DNA of 16,907 nt from an uncultured Synergistales bacterium (GCA_905233295.1 CAJODX010000004.1:1-16907); one strand, 5' to 3'. Positions 8,451-16,434 are shown, numbered from the stretch's first letter. The notes: generated from the letters alone by a model not told the origin. Numbers and translations: made by a program.

Positions 8451-9353
8451 ATGTTATACGGAGCATTAGAAGCCGGCGGCACAAGAATGATCTGCGCAGT
8501 CGGCAACGAAAACGGACAGATTTTAGATCAGATTTCAATTCCGACCTCAACACCTGATGAAACAATGCCGAAAGTCATTGAATATTTCAAGACGAAACTC
8601 GATCCGGCACTGCCTGACGATGAAAAAATTCAGGCACTCGGCATAGCATGTTTCGGACCTGTTGATGTCAGAGCAGGTTCAAAGACTTACGGAAATATTC
8701 TCAATACGCCCAAAATAGCGTGGCGGAATTTTCCGATGCTTCAGACCCTTAAAGACGCTCTCGGCAATATTCCTATGGGATTCGACACGAACGTGAACTG
8801 CTCTCTGCTCGGCGAAGCGACATGGGGAAGCGCGAAAGGTCTCAGCGATGCAGTCTATATCACAATCGGAAACGGAATCGGAATGGGCGCGATCTCAGGC
8901 GGAAATCCCGTTCACGGAATGTTGCACCCTGAAGCCGGACATCTTGCAATGTCAAGAATCCCTGGCGATGATTATAAAGGTCATTGTCCTTCACACGGCG
9001 CGTGTTTTGAAGGTATGGCATGCGGTGCCGCAATCGAGGAACGCTGGGGCAAAGCCGCGAGGGAACTCGGAGACCGTCCTGAAGTCTGGGAGCTTGAAGC
9101 GAAATATATCGCGCAGGCAATCTCGGATATTCTGTTAGTGTTAAGTCCGCAGAAAATTATTCTCGGCGGCGGCGTTATGAATCAGAAGAAACTTTTCCCG
9201 CTTGTCCGCAAATATGTTCTTGAATACATCAACGAATATATTGACACGAAAGAACTCCGCAACATCGACAGCTTTATTGCACCGGCGGCACTGAACGGCA
9301 TTCAGGGCATTACAGGCGCGCTCAAACTTGCTGAGAATGCAGCGGCAGAATAG
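8451..9353 (+). CDS. scrK: ROK-family sugar kinase, probably fructokinase
   Basis: This 300-residue cytoplasmic kinase phosphorylates a hexose with ATP, most likely fructose to fructose-6-phosphate. Its opening (ALEAGGTRMICAVG), the PTSTPDET segment and overall layout follow the B. subtilis YdhR fructokinase type. The catalytic aspartate is D112 in FDTNVN. The ROK zinc site is H164, C179, H182 and C185, within GHCPSHGACFEG. ATP-binding stretches are YITIGNGIG and IILGGGVM. ATG at 8451 is chosen because the family starts here, one base after the ptsI stop, with GGGAGG at 8432-8437. Cotranscription with ptsHI suggests sugar use; the substrate is inferred from family resemblance. Confidence 0.88.
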   Translation: MLYGALEAGGTRMICAVGNENGQILDQISIPTSTPDETMPKVIEYFKTKLDPALPDDEKIQALGIACFGPVDVRAGSKTYGNILNTPKIAWRNFPMLQTLKDALGNIPMGFDTNVNCSLLGEATWGSAKGLSDAVYITIGNGIGMGAISGGNPVHGMLHPEAGHLAMSRIPGDDYKGHCPSHGACFEGMACGAAIEERWGKAARELGDRPEVWELEAKYIAQAISDILLVLSPQKIILGGGVMNQKKLFPLVRKYVLEYINEYIDTKELRNIDSFIAPAALNGIQGITGALKLAENAAAE

Positions 9354-9426
9354 CAGACAGGAACAAAATTAAATTTTTTTAACTTCCTAACTCCTATATT
9401 AAAATTAAAGAGAGAGGCAGATTTTC

Positions 9427-9963
9427 TTGGCAGAAATTCAGAAATTAGATCCGACACAGCCGCAAAAAGAAATTAATCAGGATTTTAGGGATCTTGACGT
9501 TGAAGCGTTGGGCGAAGAACACATCAATCTCGTTTTTACACTCGGACGCGAGAATTTCGGCGTTGATGTCAATATTGTCCGCGAAATTGTCCGTGTGCCG
9601 TCATTCATTACAAGAGTTCCGAATGCGCCTATGTATATACGCGGTGTCATTAACCTCAGAGGAACGATAGTGCCTGTATTTGATATGCAGCTGAAAATCG
9701 GAATGGCGGGAAGTCCATTGACAGATGAAGCCCGGATTGTTGTTATCGCTATCAATGACGTAACGTTCGGAAAGATAGTAAACTCTGTCCGTGAAGTTTT
9801 GACGATTTATGACGCACAGCTTGAAGTCGCTACGAAATTATCATCAGCTATTGACCGCCGTTATGTTTTATGGGTGGCAAAACCTGCTGATGACAGACTG
9901 ATTCTTTTGCTTGATGTTTCGAGCCTGTTCGAGCTTGACCAGATTTTAGAAGACAGCGAGTAA
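9427..9963 (+). CDS. cheW: CheW-type chemotaxis adaptor
   Basis: This 178-residue single CheW-domain protein has a polar N-terminal extension of about 30 residues. CheW links chemoreceptors to the CheA kinase at the cell pole. Family hallmarks are LVFTLGRENFGVDVNIVREI, ITRVPNAPMYIRGVINLRGTIVPVFD and the C-terminal LLLDVSSLF. The start is TTG at 9427, with GAGAGG 9 nt upstream; the next in-frame methionine would remove part of the domain. No CheA or receptor gene is nearby. It leads a cell-wall/housekeeping gene group and ends 7 nt before the amidase gene, so a role in a non-flagellar array or as an orphan adaptor is possible. The 73-nt gap before it has TATATT at 9395-9400 but no matching -35 box and no clear terminator. 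Confidence 0.92.
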   Translation: MAEIQKLDPTQPQKEINQDFRDLDVEALGEEHINLVFTLGRENFGVDVNIVREIVRVPSFITRVPNAPMYIRGVINLRGTIVPVFDMQLKIGMAGSPLTDEARIVVIAINDVTFGKIVNSVREVLTIYDAQLEVATKLSSAIDRRYVLWVAKPADDRLILLLDVSSLFELDQILEDSE

Positions 9964-9970
9964 ACTTTTT

Positions 9971-11896
9971 ATGATTCGCAGGTTATTTTTACCAAAATTG
10001 ACGGCAGCTGTATTGATAGCTGCTCTAATTTTTTGTACCTGTACCTGTGCCTGTGCCGATGCTCTGTTATACATGGGCTCACGCAGTGCAGGCGCTGTCA
10101 GGTCGATTGAAAATGCTTCAGGGCTTTTCGTTCCTGTTGAAGATGTCGGACGGCTTATGGGATTTTCATCTTCGAGAGCCGGCGAAGAGCTTTGGCTTCA
10201 AAACGGCAATCTTCAGATAAGGGTTGTCGATAACTCTGCGGCGGCATGGTATGGATTTTCTATTGTTCCGCTGTATTCCGCGCCATTCAGACAGGACGGA
10301 AAAACATGGCTTGATTCATCGAGTGCGGCGGCACTGTTTCAGCGTTTTGCAGGCTCAGGGCAGGATAAAAGACTTCGTATCAGCAAAAGTTCGAGTTATA
10401 CCGCTGCTGTCGAGAACACTGACACAATGAACCGAAGAGATTTCGGAGATTTTGAAATTCCAACTCCGGCTTCAACAACTAAAACTGTGGCATCTGCAGC
10501 AAATCAAACCCAACTGCCTGCGAGAGAAATTATTCTTCCAGAAATTAAAATTTCACAGCCTCAAACGCAGGAAACTGAACACAAAGAACAGAAAACTGAA
10601 GTTCAGTCTGCACCGGCGGAGACAAAAAAAACGAACACGAAATCCCAGCCGAAATACGAAACTTTCAAACCTAACGGCTCGAAGGGCGATACTCAAGAAA
10701 TTTACAGCGGTGTCATTCAGGGAGTCCGCTGGACTTCGCAAGAGGGAACTCAAAAGAAAATCCGCGCCGTTATCCTTGTTGATGATGACGCAGAACCAGC
10801 CGTATTTATGAACCGTAAACAACTCCACGCGCTGTTCGAGTCAAGTCTTGAAACGCAGGAAAACCTCGCTTCACCGTTCGCAAACGTAAAACTCGAACTC
10901 AAAAAAAATGCCAGAGGAGTTGAACTCGTTTTCAATCCCGAAAAAATTACAAAGGCTGAGAAAATTGTTTTGACAAATCCAAAGCGAATCGTTTTCGATT
11001 TCTTTTTGCCGAAAGATGTTACGCTCACGAGCGCGCTACCAGCAAAAACTCAGGTTCAGCAGGCAACCCAGCAGGTTCAGAATCCTTTAGGAACACCTGA
11101 GACTGTTATATCTCAAACTCAAACTCAAACACAGGCACAGGCTCAGGCTCAGGCTCAGACACCGCCGAAAACGCTGATTTTGATTCCGACTTCACCGCAG
11201 ACAAGCCGGAAAATTTCATCAGGACGCAAAACGATCGTCATAGACCCGGGACACGGCGGAAAAGACCCCGGAGCGTCAGATAACGGAGTTGTTGAAAAAA
11301 ATGTAAATCTCGCTATCGGACTTGAACTCGAAAAAGCTCTTTCGGCTCAAGGCTACAATGTCATAATGACACGGCGCACAGATGTTTATCTGAAACTTCA
11401 GGAACGCACGGATATTGCCAACGATGCAAACGCGGATTTGTTTGTGAGCATTCACGTGAACGCTCTGCCGTCAAAGAAAGATATGACGGGTTTTGAAATT
11501 TACATAATGGCTCTTCCGACAGATAAAGACGCAATGAATCTTGCAAAAGTCGAAAACCGCGAATATGTTGAAGGCAAAGGCTTCGATGCTGAGAACGTTG
11601 ACAGACGCACGGAAATGCTTCTGAGAATTTTGGGAGATATGCAACAGAACAACAAAATCAGCGAGAGTACGGAATTTGCTGCGGCTCTATACAACGCAGG
11701 AGTGAGAAATAATCTTCCGATGAGGCGTGTTGCTCAAGCTCCTTTCTTTGTGCTGAGGGGTGCGGGAATGCCGGCGGTTTTGCTCGAAACAGGTTTTGTT
11801 ACGAACGCAAACGAATCGAGAATTTTGACAACTCAGGCATATCAGCAAAGAATCGCTGAAGCAATGACCGAAGGTATTATGAGATATATAAGATAG
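9971..11896 (+). CDS. N-acetylmuramoyl-L-alanine amidase with AMIN domain
   Basis: This 641-residue exported enzyme cuts the bond between peptidoglycan glycan and stem peptide. It has a signal peptide (1-29) ending in a CTCTCACA stretch. A region about 32-135 resembles the copper-amine-oxidase N-terminal fold (VPVEDVGRLMGF, IVPLYSAPF). A polar linker, an AMIN-type wall- or envelope-targeting segment (about 235-350, ending NPKRIVFDFFLP) and a Gln-rich linker follow. The C-terminal Amidase_3 domain spans about 417-641. Zinc ligands H428 (DPGHGG), E442 and H495 (SIHVNA) and catalytic E606 (LLETGF) are all present. An AMIN domain points to a periplasmic enzyme acting in cell separation. The ATG start has only a weak ribosome site and probably relies on coupling to cheW. 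Confidence 0.92.
   Translation: MIRRLFLPKLTAAVLIAALIFCTCTCACADALLYMGSRSAGAVRSIENASGLFVPVEDVGRLMGFSSSRAGEELWLQNGNLQIRVVDNSAAAWYGFSIVPLYSAPFRQDGKTWLDSSSAAALFQRFAGSGQDKRLRISKSSSYTAAVENTDTMNRRDFGDFEIPTPASTTKTVASAANQTQLPAREIILPEIKISQPQTQETEHKEQKTEVQSAPAETKKTNTKSQPKYETFKPNGSKGDTQEIYSGVIQGVRWTSQEGTQKKIRAVILVDDDAEPAVFMNRKQLHALFESSLETQENLASPFANVKLELKKNARGVELVFNPEKITKAEKIVLTNPKRIVFDFFLPKDVTLTSALPAKTQVQQATQQVQNPLGTPETVISQTQTQTQAQAQAQAQTPPKTLILIPTSPQTSRKISSGRKTIVIDPGHGGKDPGASDNGVVEKNVNLAIGLELEKALSAQGYNVIMTRRTDVYLKLQERTDIANDANADLFVSIHVNALPSKKDMTGFEIYIMALPTDKDAMNLAKVENREYVEGKGFDAENVDRRTEMLLRILGDMQQNNKISESTEFAAALYNAGVRNNLPMRRVAQAPFFVLRGAGMPAVLLETGFVTNANESRILTTQAYQQRIAEAMTEGIMRYIR
10034..10057 (+). repeat. 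Hexanucleotide tandem repeat in the amidase signal peptide
   Basis: Four in-frame copies of TGTRCC (two TGTACC, then two TGTGCC) encode Cys-Thr-Cys-Thr-Cys-Ala-Cys-Ala, residues 22-29, right before the probable signal-peptidase site. Gain or loss of a unit would keep the frame. Confidence 0.85.
11114..11160 (+). repeat. Hexanucleotide repeat encoding a Gln-Thr/Gln-Ala linker
   Basis: About eight imperfect 6-nt units (CAAACT changing to CAGGCA and CAGGCT) encode alternating Gln-Thr and Gln-Ala. The stretch joins the AMIN and Amidase_3 domains as a flexible spacer. Confidence 0.85.
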
Positions 11897-11915
11897 ATGA
11901 AGGAGTGAAAAAATT

Positions 11916-12698
11916 TTGCCAACAGTAAGACGGGGCGGAACATCGGGTGATCGGGATTCGTCTTCGCTGAACTCAAGAGGACGGGTTCCTGCGCCGCGCA
12001 GAAGACAGATTCAACAGGCGGCAATGGCTGCAAAAAAAATTCAGCAGCGTCCTAAACCGAATCCGAACATTAACGAAGACAAGCCGACACCGCTGCTCTT
12101 GAAAATTTTATCGTGGCTCGGAATTATTTTATTATGTTTCGTGCTTGGCTATCTCGGGACATCATGGTTCGTGGAATTTTTGAACAGAAAACTTTTGCTG
12201 AAGCCTGAAAATCGAATCGAAAATCAGGAGGATTTAATCAATTTCAACGAATCCGAAGAGAAGCGCATTCAAAACGAAAAAATAAATTCCGGTTCTAATG
12301 TTCCGCAGGTTTCATTGAATATCTATCACGTCAGGAACGATACGATAGCTGAAACGAGACAGAATTTTGTTTCAAAAACTCAGGAAGACAATATCCGCGA
12401 CGCTGTATCGTCCGTTATTTCACTGAGCGAAATGCCTCAGGCTGAAAAAATAAAACTGCTTCACGTGTTCAAAGTGTCAGACACTGCATTTCTGGACATG
12501 TCGGGGCAGTTTGTCTCGTCAATAGAGGCTGCTGGACAGCGCAAAAGTCTTTTATTGCTTACAAGTATCGTGAGAACGGTGCAGGAAAATTTTTCGCCGG
12601 TTTCGCAGATTCGTTTTTTAATCGACTCTAAACCTCCAAAATCCGGCGGAATCGTAGATTTAACAGCACCGTGGAAAATGCCTTCGAGAAACAGCTGA
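11916..12698 (+). CDS. Membrane-anchored GerMN-domain protein
   Basis: This 260-residue protein has an Arg-rich, disordered cytoplasmic N-terminus (1-58), one transmembrane helix (about 60-82) and an extracytoplasmic GerMN domain (about 136-256). Recognisable GerMN features are TAFLDMSGQF, SLLLLTSIVRTVQENF, IRFLIDSK and the closing VDLTAPW. GerMN domains are found in spore germination proteins and in unrelated cell-envelope proteins; nothing here suggests sporulation. It follows the amidase by 19 nt, so a role in regulating or positioning wall hydrolysis is a reasonable inference. The start is TTG at 11916 behind an AGGAG site at 10-nt spacing; no nearby ATG fits. Its exact function is unknown. 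Confidence 0.85.
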   Translation: MPTVRRGGTSGDRDSSSLNSRGRVPAPRRRQIQQAAMAAKKIQQRPKPNPNINEDKPTPLLLKILSWLGIILLCFVLGYLGTSWFVEFLNRKLLLKPENRIENQEDLINFNESEEKRIQNEKINSGSNVPQVSLNIYHVRNDTIAETRQNFVSKTQEDNIRDAVSSVISLSEMPQAEKIKLLHVFKVSDTAFLDMSGQFVSSIEAAGQRKSLLLLTSIVRTVQENFSPVSQIRFLIDSKPPKSGGIVDLTAPWKMPSRNS

Positions 12699-13273
12699 TG
12701 AAAAAGTTAATCATAGCTACGGCAAATCGCGGAAAATTTCGTGAATTTGAATATTTAATCTCGAAATTTGGGAAAAATTTTGCCGATGAATTAATTTTCG
12801 CTCCCGAAACTGCAAAATTAATCGTTGAAGAAACAGGGAAAACCTATTCTGAAAACGCCGCGTTAAAAGCACGTGCGTGGTTTGAAAAATCAGGTCTGCC
12901 ATGCCTTGCTGATGACAGCGGACTTGAAGTCGAAGCTCTCGGCGGTGCGCCGGGATTATTTTCCGCAAGGCTCGCGAAGGGCAATGAAGCTGCGTGGCTC
13001 TTGAATGAGCTTAAAAATGAAAATGAAAATCGAAAGGCGCGTTTTGCAGCATCGTTGGCATTATGCACGCCCGAAAAAATTTTAATTTCCGAAGGATTCT
13101 GCAGCGGAAAAATTACAGACGCGGCGCGAGGCTCAAACGGTTTCGGCTACGATCCTGTCTTTATGCCTGACGGATTCACAAAAACTTTTGCGGAGCTTGA
13201 ACCTGAAATAAAAAATTCAATTTCGCACAGAGCAAACGCGTTTTTAAATTTATTAAAAAATTTTGCGGACTGA
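12698..13273 (+). CDS. rdgB: dITP/XTP pyrophosphatase (RdgB/HAM1 family)
   Basis: This 191-residue cytoplasmic house-cleaning enzyme hydrolyses non-canonical purine triphosphates (ITP, dITP, XTP) to monophosphate and pyrophosphate, keeping them out of DNA and RNA. Motifs are the N-terminal IIATANRGK (5-13), the metal-binding LADDSGLEVEALGGAPG (70-86), FGYDPVF and the base-recognition SHRANAF. ATG at 12698 is preferred: it overlaps the upstream TGA by one base, and MKKLIIATANRGK is where the family normally begins. An in-frame GTG at 12671 would add nine unconserved residues. The 3' end overlaps tmcAL by 11 nt. Confidence 0.95.
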   Translation: MKKLIIATANRGKFREFEYLISKFGKNFADELIFAPETAKLIVEETGKTYSENAALKARAWFEKSGLPCLADDSGLEVEALGGAPGLFSARLAKGNEAAWLLNELKNENENRKARFAASLALCTPEKILISEGFCSGKITDAARGSNGFGYDPVFMPDGFTKTFAELEPEIKNSISHRANAFLNLLKNFAD

Positions 13274-14423
13274 AAATTTTCCGATAACGGGCATCATCGC
13301 AGAGTTTAATCCGCTGCATAAGGGACATGAGTTCTTAATCGCAAATCAAAAAATTCACGGAGCCTGCGTTGTTGTCCTGTCATCAAATTTTACACAGCGC
13401 GGCGAACCTTCTTTCATTGACAAATTTTTTCGCGCCGAAACTGCTGTACGTGCCGGAGCGGATCTTGTCATCGAACTTCCTTTTATATTCGCGTGTTCAG
13501 CGGCTCAAGATTTTTCGCGGGGAGCTGTGAATTTGATTGCACGGACAAAATTTATAAATCAAATTGCGTTTTCAATGGAAAATCCGGAATTTAATTTTGA
13601 ATCTCTCGTCAACATTGAAGAAAATGAAAATTATAAAATTTTTCTCCGTAAAGAACTTTCACAGGGCGCATCTTTCAGCAAGGCTCATTCGACAGCGGCT
13701 GAAAAAATTTTGCCGGGAAGCCGTGATTTTTTATCAAAACCGAACAATCTTCTCGGACTTTCCTATATATCTGAAATAAAAAAAAATAATTTTAATCTCG
13801 AAACAAAAATTTTTAAGCGCGAAGAAAATTTCAAAAGCAAAATTATCCGCGAAAATTTTCAAAAAAATTTTTTTATGCTTCCGGATTATTCTCAAAAAAT
13901 TTTATTAAAAGCACAAAAAGCCGGACGGATTTCCAATCAGGAAAAATTTTGGGCATTACTGCAAAATATTTTTTTAAGGACTTCAGGCGAAGAGTTAAAA
14001 AAAATTCACGGCATTGACGAAGGTATAGAAAATTTATTTCTGAAACACTGGAAGACATCAGAAAATCTTGAAGATTTCATCGGACGCTGTGTCTGTGCAA
14101 GATACACACGCGCACATATAAGACGGAGATTAATTTATATTCTGTTAAATCTGAAAAGATTCGAGCCATGTGCCGCGCCTTACGCGAGAGTTCTGGCGTT
14201 TAACGAAACCGGACGGAAAATTTTAAGGGAACACGCAAAAAATTCAGAAATAAAATTCATAACGAGGCTCAAAGACGCTGAAGGTGAAACGGGAAAATTT
14301 TTTTCGGATTTTGAAATTAAAGCTTCTCAGCTTTACGAACTTTCATTAGATGCTCAGGACATGAACAGAGAATTTAAAAAACGCCCCGAGTCATACGATT
14401 CGGAGCGCGATATAACTGAATGA
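13263..14423 (+). CDS. tmcAL: tRNA(Met) cytidine acetate ligase TmcAL (YlbM family)
   Basis: This 386-residue cytoplasmic enzyme uses ATP and acetate to make N4-acetylcytidine at the wobble base of elongator tRNA-Met. The N-terminal nucleotidyltransferase-like fold shows IIAEFNPLHKGHEFLI with the HxGH pair H19/H22. It is followed by SSNFTQRGEPSFIDKFFRAE and GADLVIELPFIFACSAAQDF, all typical of YlbM/TmcAL. Length is normal. The start is TTG at 13263, inside the end of rdgB; no better start exists before the conserved GIIAEFNP and no ribosome site is seen, so translational coupling is likely. The gene is rich in A and T runs. Its last 50 nt also contain the minus-strand terminator of the fab operon. 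Confidence 0.9.
   Translation: MRTENFPITGIIAEFNPLHKGHEFLIANQKIHGACVVVLSSNFTQRGEPSFIDKFFRAETAVRAGADLVIELPFIFACSAAQDFSRGAVNLIARTKFINQIAFSMENPEFNFESLVNIEENENYKIFLRKELSQGASFSKAHSTAAEKILPGSRDFLSKPNNLLGLSYISEIKKNNFNLETKIFKREENFKSKIIRENFQKNFFMLPDYSQKILLKAQKAGRISNQEKFWALLQNIFLRTSGEELKKIHGIDEGIENLFLKHWKTSENLEDFIGRCVCARYTRAHIRRRLIYILLNLKRFEPCAAPYARVLAFNETGRKILREHAKNSEIKFITRLKDAEGETGKFFSDFEIKASQLYELSLDAQDMNREFKKRPESYDSERDITE
14375..14408 (-). terminator. Rho-independent terminator of the fab operon, inside the tmcAL 3' end
   Basis: On the minus strand, just after acpP, the arms GCGCTCCGA and TCGGGGCGT pair over 9 bp (including G-T pairs) with a 10-nt loop. A T-run follows at once. On the plus strand the hairpin lacks a T-run, so it would act only for acpP. 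The whole structure lies within the last codons of the convergent tmcAL gene. Confidence 0.8.
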
Positions 14424-14434
14424 ATACAACACGT

Positions 14435-14686
14435 TCACTCTTCCACGCTGATTTTCTCAAGCGTGTACTTGAGAGCTTCGCCGACTGATGTTAATTTTTC
14501 GGCATCTTCGTCAGGAATTTCGATTCCAAATTCGTCCTCGATTCCCATTATAAGCTCAACTATGTCAAGGGAGTCAGCTCCGAGATCTTCGATGAAAGAT
14601 TTGTTTTCAGTAACCTGATCTTCCTCAACATCAAGACGGTTTGCCACTATTCCTTTGAGTTTTGCAACAACTTCAGCTTTTGTCAT
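14435..14686 (-). CDS. acpP: Acyl carrier protein
   Basis: This 83-residue acidic cytoplasmic protein carries the growing fatty acid chain on a phosphopantetheine arm. The attachment serine is S39 in GADSLDIVEL, followed by the typical IEDEFGIEIPDEDAEKL helix. Length is normal. A strong GGGAGGTG ribosome site precedes the ATG, as expected for a highly expressed protein. It is the last gene of fabK-fabD-fabG-acpP; a terminator follows directly. FabF, which often comes next in such operons, is absent here. Confidence 0.97.
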   Translation of the reverse strand: MTKAEVVAKLKGIVANRLDVEEDQVTENKSFIEDLGADSLDIVELIMGIEDEFGIEIPDEDAEKLTSVGEALKYTLEKISVEE

Positions 14687-14737
14687 ATCAGTTCACCTCC
14701 CTCACGAGATAGTCCGTTTTTAATTTCATAGTATAGC

Positions 14738-15472
14738 TTAAATCATTGTCATTCCGCCGTCAACTGCCAAGACCTGTCCTGTTATATATGAACTTGCCTC
14801 GTTTGCAAAAAAAACGACAGCTTTTGCAACGTCTTCGGGCTTTCCGATCGTGCCGAGCGGAATAGATTTCAAAATTCCTTCTTTGACTTCGGGCTTCAGC
14901 ACTTCAGTCATATCCGTGTCGATAAAACCCGGTGCGATTGCGTTTGCAGTGATGCCTCTGTTTGCATACTCACGCGCTACAGATTTTGTGAAACCGATTA
15001 TGCCCGCTTTTGAAGCCGCGTAATTTGCCTGTCCGGCGTTGCCTGTAAGTCCGACTACCGAAGCAATATTAATAATCCTTCCGAAACGTGCCTTTGCCAT
15101 ATCGCGAACAGCTTCACGTGTGCAGTAAAAAGCCGCGTTCAAATTTGTATTGATGACAGTCTGCCAGTCTTCGGGCTTCATTCGCATTAAAAGAGTATCG
15201 CGCGTAACGCCCGCATTGTTGACGAGAACGCTGACATGTTCGCTCATTGACTCTTTTATATTTTTGAACATCTCAGCAACCTGTTCGTAATCGCTGACAT
15301 CGGCTTTGAAAATTTCAGCTTTGACACCGAAATTTCTGACTTCATCGCAAAGTTTTTTTGCAGGTTCTTCGCTTCGGTTGAAATTTATGGCAACGTCAAA
15401 ATTATTTTTCGCAAGCTCAAAGGCGATTGCACGTCCGATTCCTTTTGAAGCTCCTGTTACGAGTGCTAACAT
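14738..15472 (-). CDS. fabG: 3-oxoacyl-ACP reductase FabG
   Basis: This 244-residue cytoplasmic short-chain dehydrogenase reduces 3-oxoacyl-ACP with NADPH in fatty acid elongation. It has the cofactor loop TGASKGIGRAIA (6-17), the NNAG motif (85-88) and the catalytic set N110, S138, Y151 and K155 (YAASK). The FabG-type ending ITGQVLAVDGGMTMI is present. The start codon overlaps the fabD stop (ATGTTAG), so it is coupled to fabD. Leu and Gln codon choice (CAG 4 of 4; TTA about 2 of 13 Leu) differs from fabD just upstream. Confidence 0.97.
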   Translation of the reverse strand: MLALVTGASKGIGRAIAFELAKNNFDVAINFNRSEEPAKKLCDEVRNFGVKAEIFKADVSDYEQVAEMFKNIKESMSEHVSVLVNNAGVTRDTLLMRMKPEDWQTVINTNLNAAFYCTREAVRDMAKARFGRIINIASVVGLTGNAGQANYAASKAGIIGFTKSVAREYANRGITANAIAPGFIDTDMTEVLKPEVKEGILKSIPLGTIGKPEDVAKAVVFFANEASSYITGQVLAVDGGMTMI

Positions 15473-16422
15473 TTTTCTAACTCCTCACGAATTTTCTCTA
15501 ACTTTTCCGGCGTTGCTCCTGAAAATAAATTCATGCCTTTTTTACAGCGTTTTATTAAACCTGCGAGAACATCGCCGCAGCCTAATTCAAAATAATTATT
15601 TATTCCCAAGTCGTCAGTCATAAATAAAACTGAATTTTCCCATAAGACGGGATTAAAAGTCTGTTCGTAAAGAGAATTTTGTATTTCTTGAATATTTTTA
15701 ACTGGTTTAGCCGATACGTTTGCGATTATTGGGAATTTAGCGTCATTCCAAGACGTACATTTTTCGAATTCGATTTTTAATTTATCAGCTGCGGGTTTCA
15801 TGAACTTACTATGAAACGGGGCACTGACATTTAATTTTAAGGCACGTTTTGCGCCGAAATCTTTAGCATGAGAGATTGCGTTATCAATAAATTCAGTTAA
15901 ACCAGAGATAACTATTTGACCAGGCGAATTAAAATTAGCTGGTTGAATTTCGCCGTCAGGAGCGACAGACTCACATAATTTTTTGACGCTATCGTGATTC
16001 ATTCCCAAAGTAGCAGCCATAGAGCCTTTACCTTCAGGGACGGCTTCCTGCATGAATTGACCGCGTTTATTAACGAGTTTAACAGCGTCCCAAAATGAAA
16101 TTGCATTTGCCGCGACAAGAGCTGTATATTCACCTAAGCTATGACCGGCGCAGCATTCCGGATTTAAATCCAAGCCCATAGAATCCGTTAGAACTCTTAG
16201 AGCAGCGATACTTGCGGTCATAATGGCAGGTTGAGCGTTTTTAGTAAGTGTTAAATCTGATTCTGGACCTTCGAACATTAAGCGCGTTAAATGAAATGAT
16301 AATGCGTCATCAGCTTCCTCAAAAACGGATTTAGCGACGGGAAAAGCCTCGAATAATTCGCGACCCATGCCGATTTTTTGCGAGCCTTGACCTGGAAAAC
16401 ATAACGCATATTTTTGAGTCAT
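15466..16422 (-). CDS. fabD: Malonyl-CoA:ACP transacylase FabD
   Basis: This 318-residue cytoplasmic enzyme moves malonyl groups from coenzyme A to ACP, supplying the two-carbon units for fatty acid synthesis. Visible features are FPGQGSQKIGMG (9-20), the nucleophile S95 in GHSLGEYTALVAA, the carboxylate-binding R120 and the catalytic H204 in APFHSKFM. QPANFNSPGQIVISG is also characteristic. Length is normal. An AGAGGTGA ribosome site, formed partly by the end of fabK, precedes the ATG. It prefers CAA (9 of 11 Gln) and TTA (about 19 of 30 Leu), unlike fabG. Confidence 0.97.
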   Translation of the reverse strand: MTQKYALCFPGQGSQKIGMGRELFEAFPVAKSVFEEADDALSFHLTRLMFEGPESDLTLTKNAQPAIMTASIAALRVLTDSMGLDLNPECCAGHSLGEYTALVAANAISFWDAVKLVNKRGQFMQEAVPEGKGSMAATLGMNHDSVKKLCESVAPDGEIQPANFNSPGQIVISGLTEFIDNAISHAKDFGAKRALKLNVSAPFHSKFMKPAADKLKIEFEKCTSWNDAKFPIIANVSAKPVKNIQEIQNSLYEQTFNPVLWENSVLFMTDDLGINNYFELGCGDVLAGLIKRCKKGMNLFSGATPEKLEKIREELEKC

Positions 16423-16434
16423 AAAATCACCTCT

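Noticed and set aside
10452..10828. Overlapping open frames on both strands in the amidase linker region
   Set aside because: Biased Leu/Lys/Arg or Phe/Ser products arising from the low-complexity Gln/Lys/Thr linker code; no independent coding evidence.
12671..12697. GTG start that would lengthen RdgB by nine residues
   Set aside because: The extension overlaps the end of the GerMN gene and is not RdgB-like; ATG 12698 gives the standard N-terminus.
14730..14763. Possible extra promoter for acpP (TTGACG and TATACT on the minus strand)
   Set aside because: The spacing is 22 nt, too long for a sigma-70 promoter.
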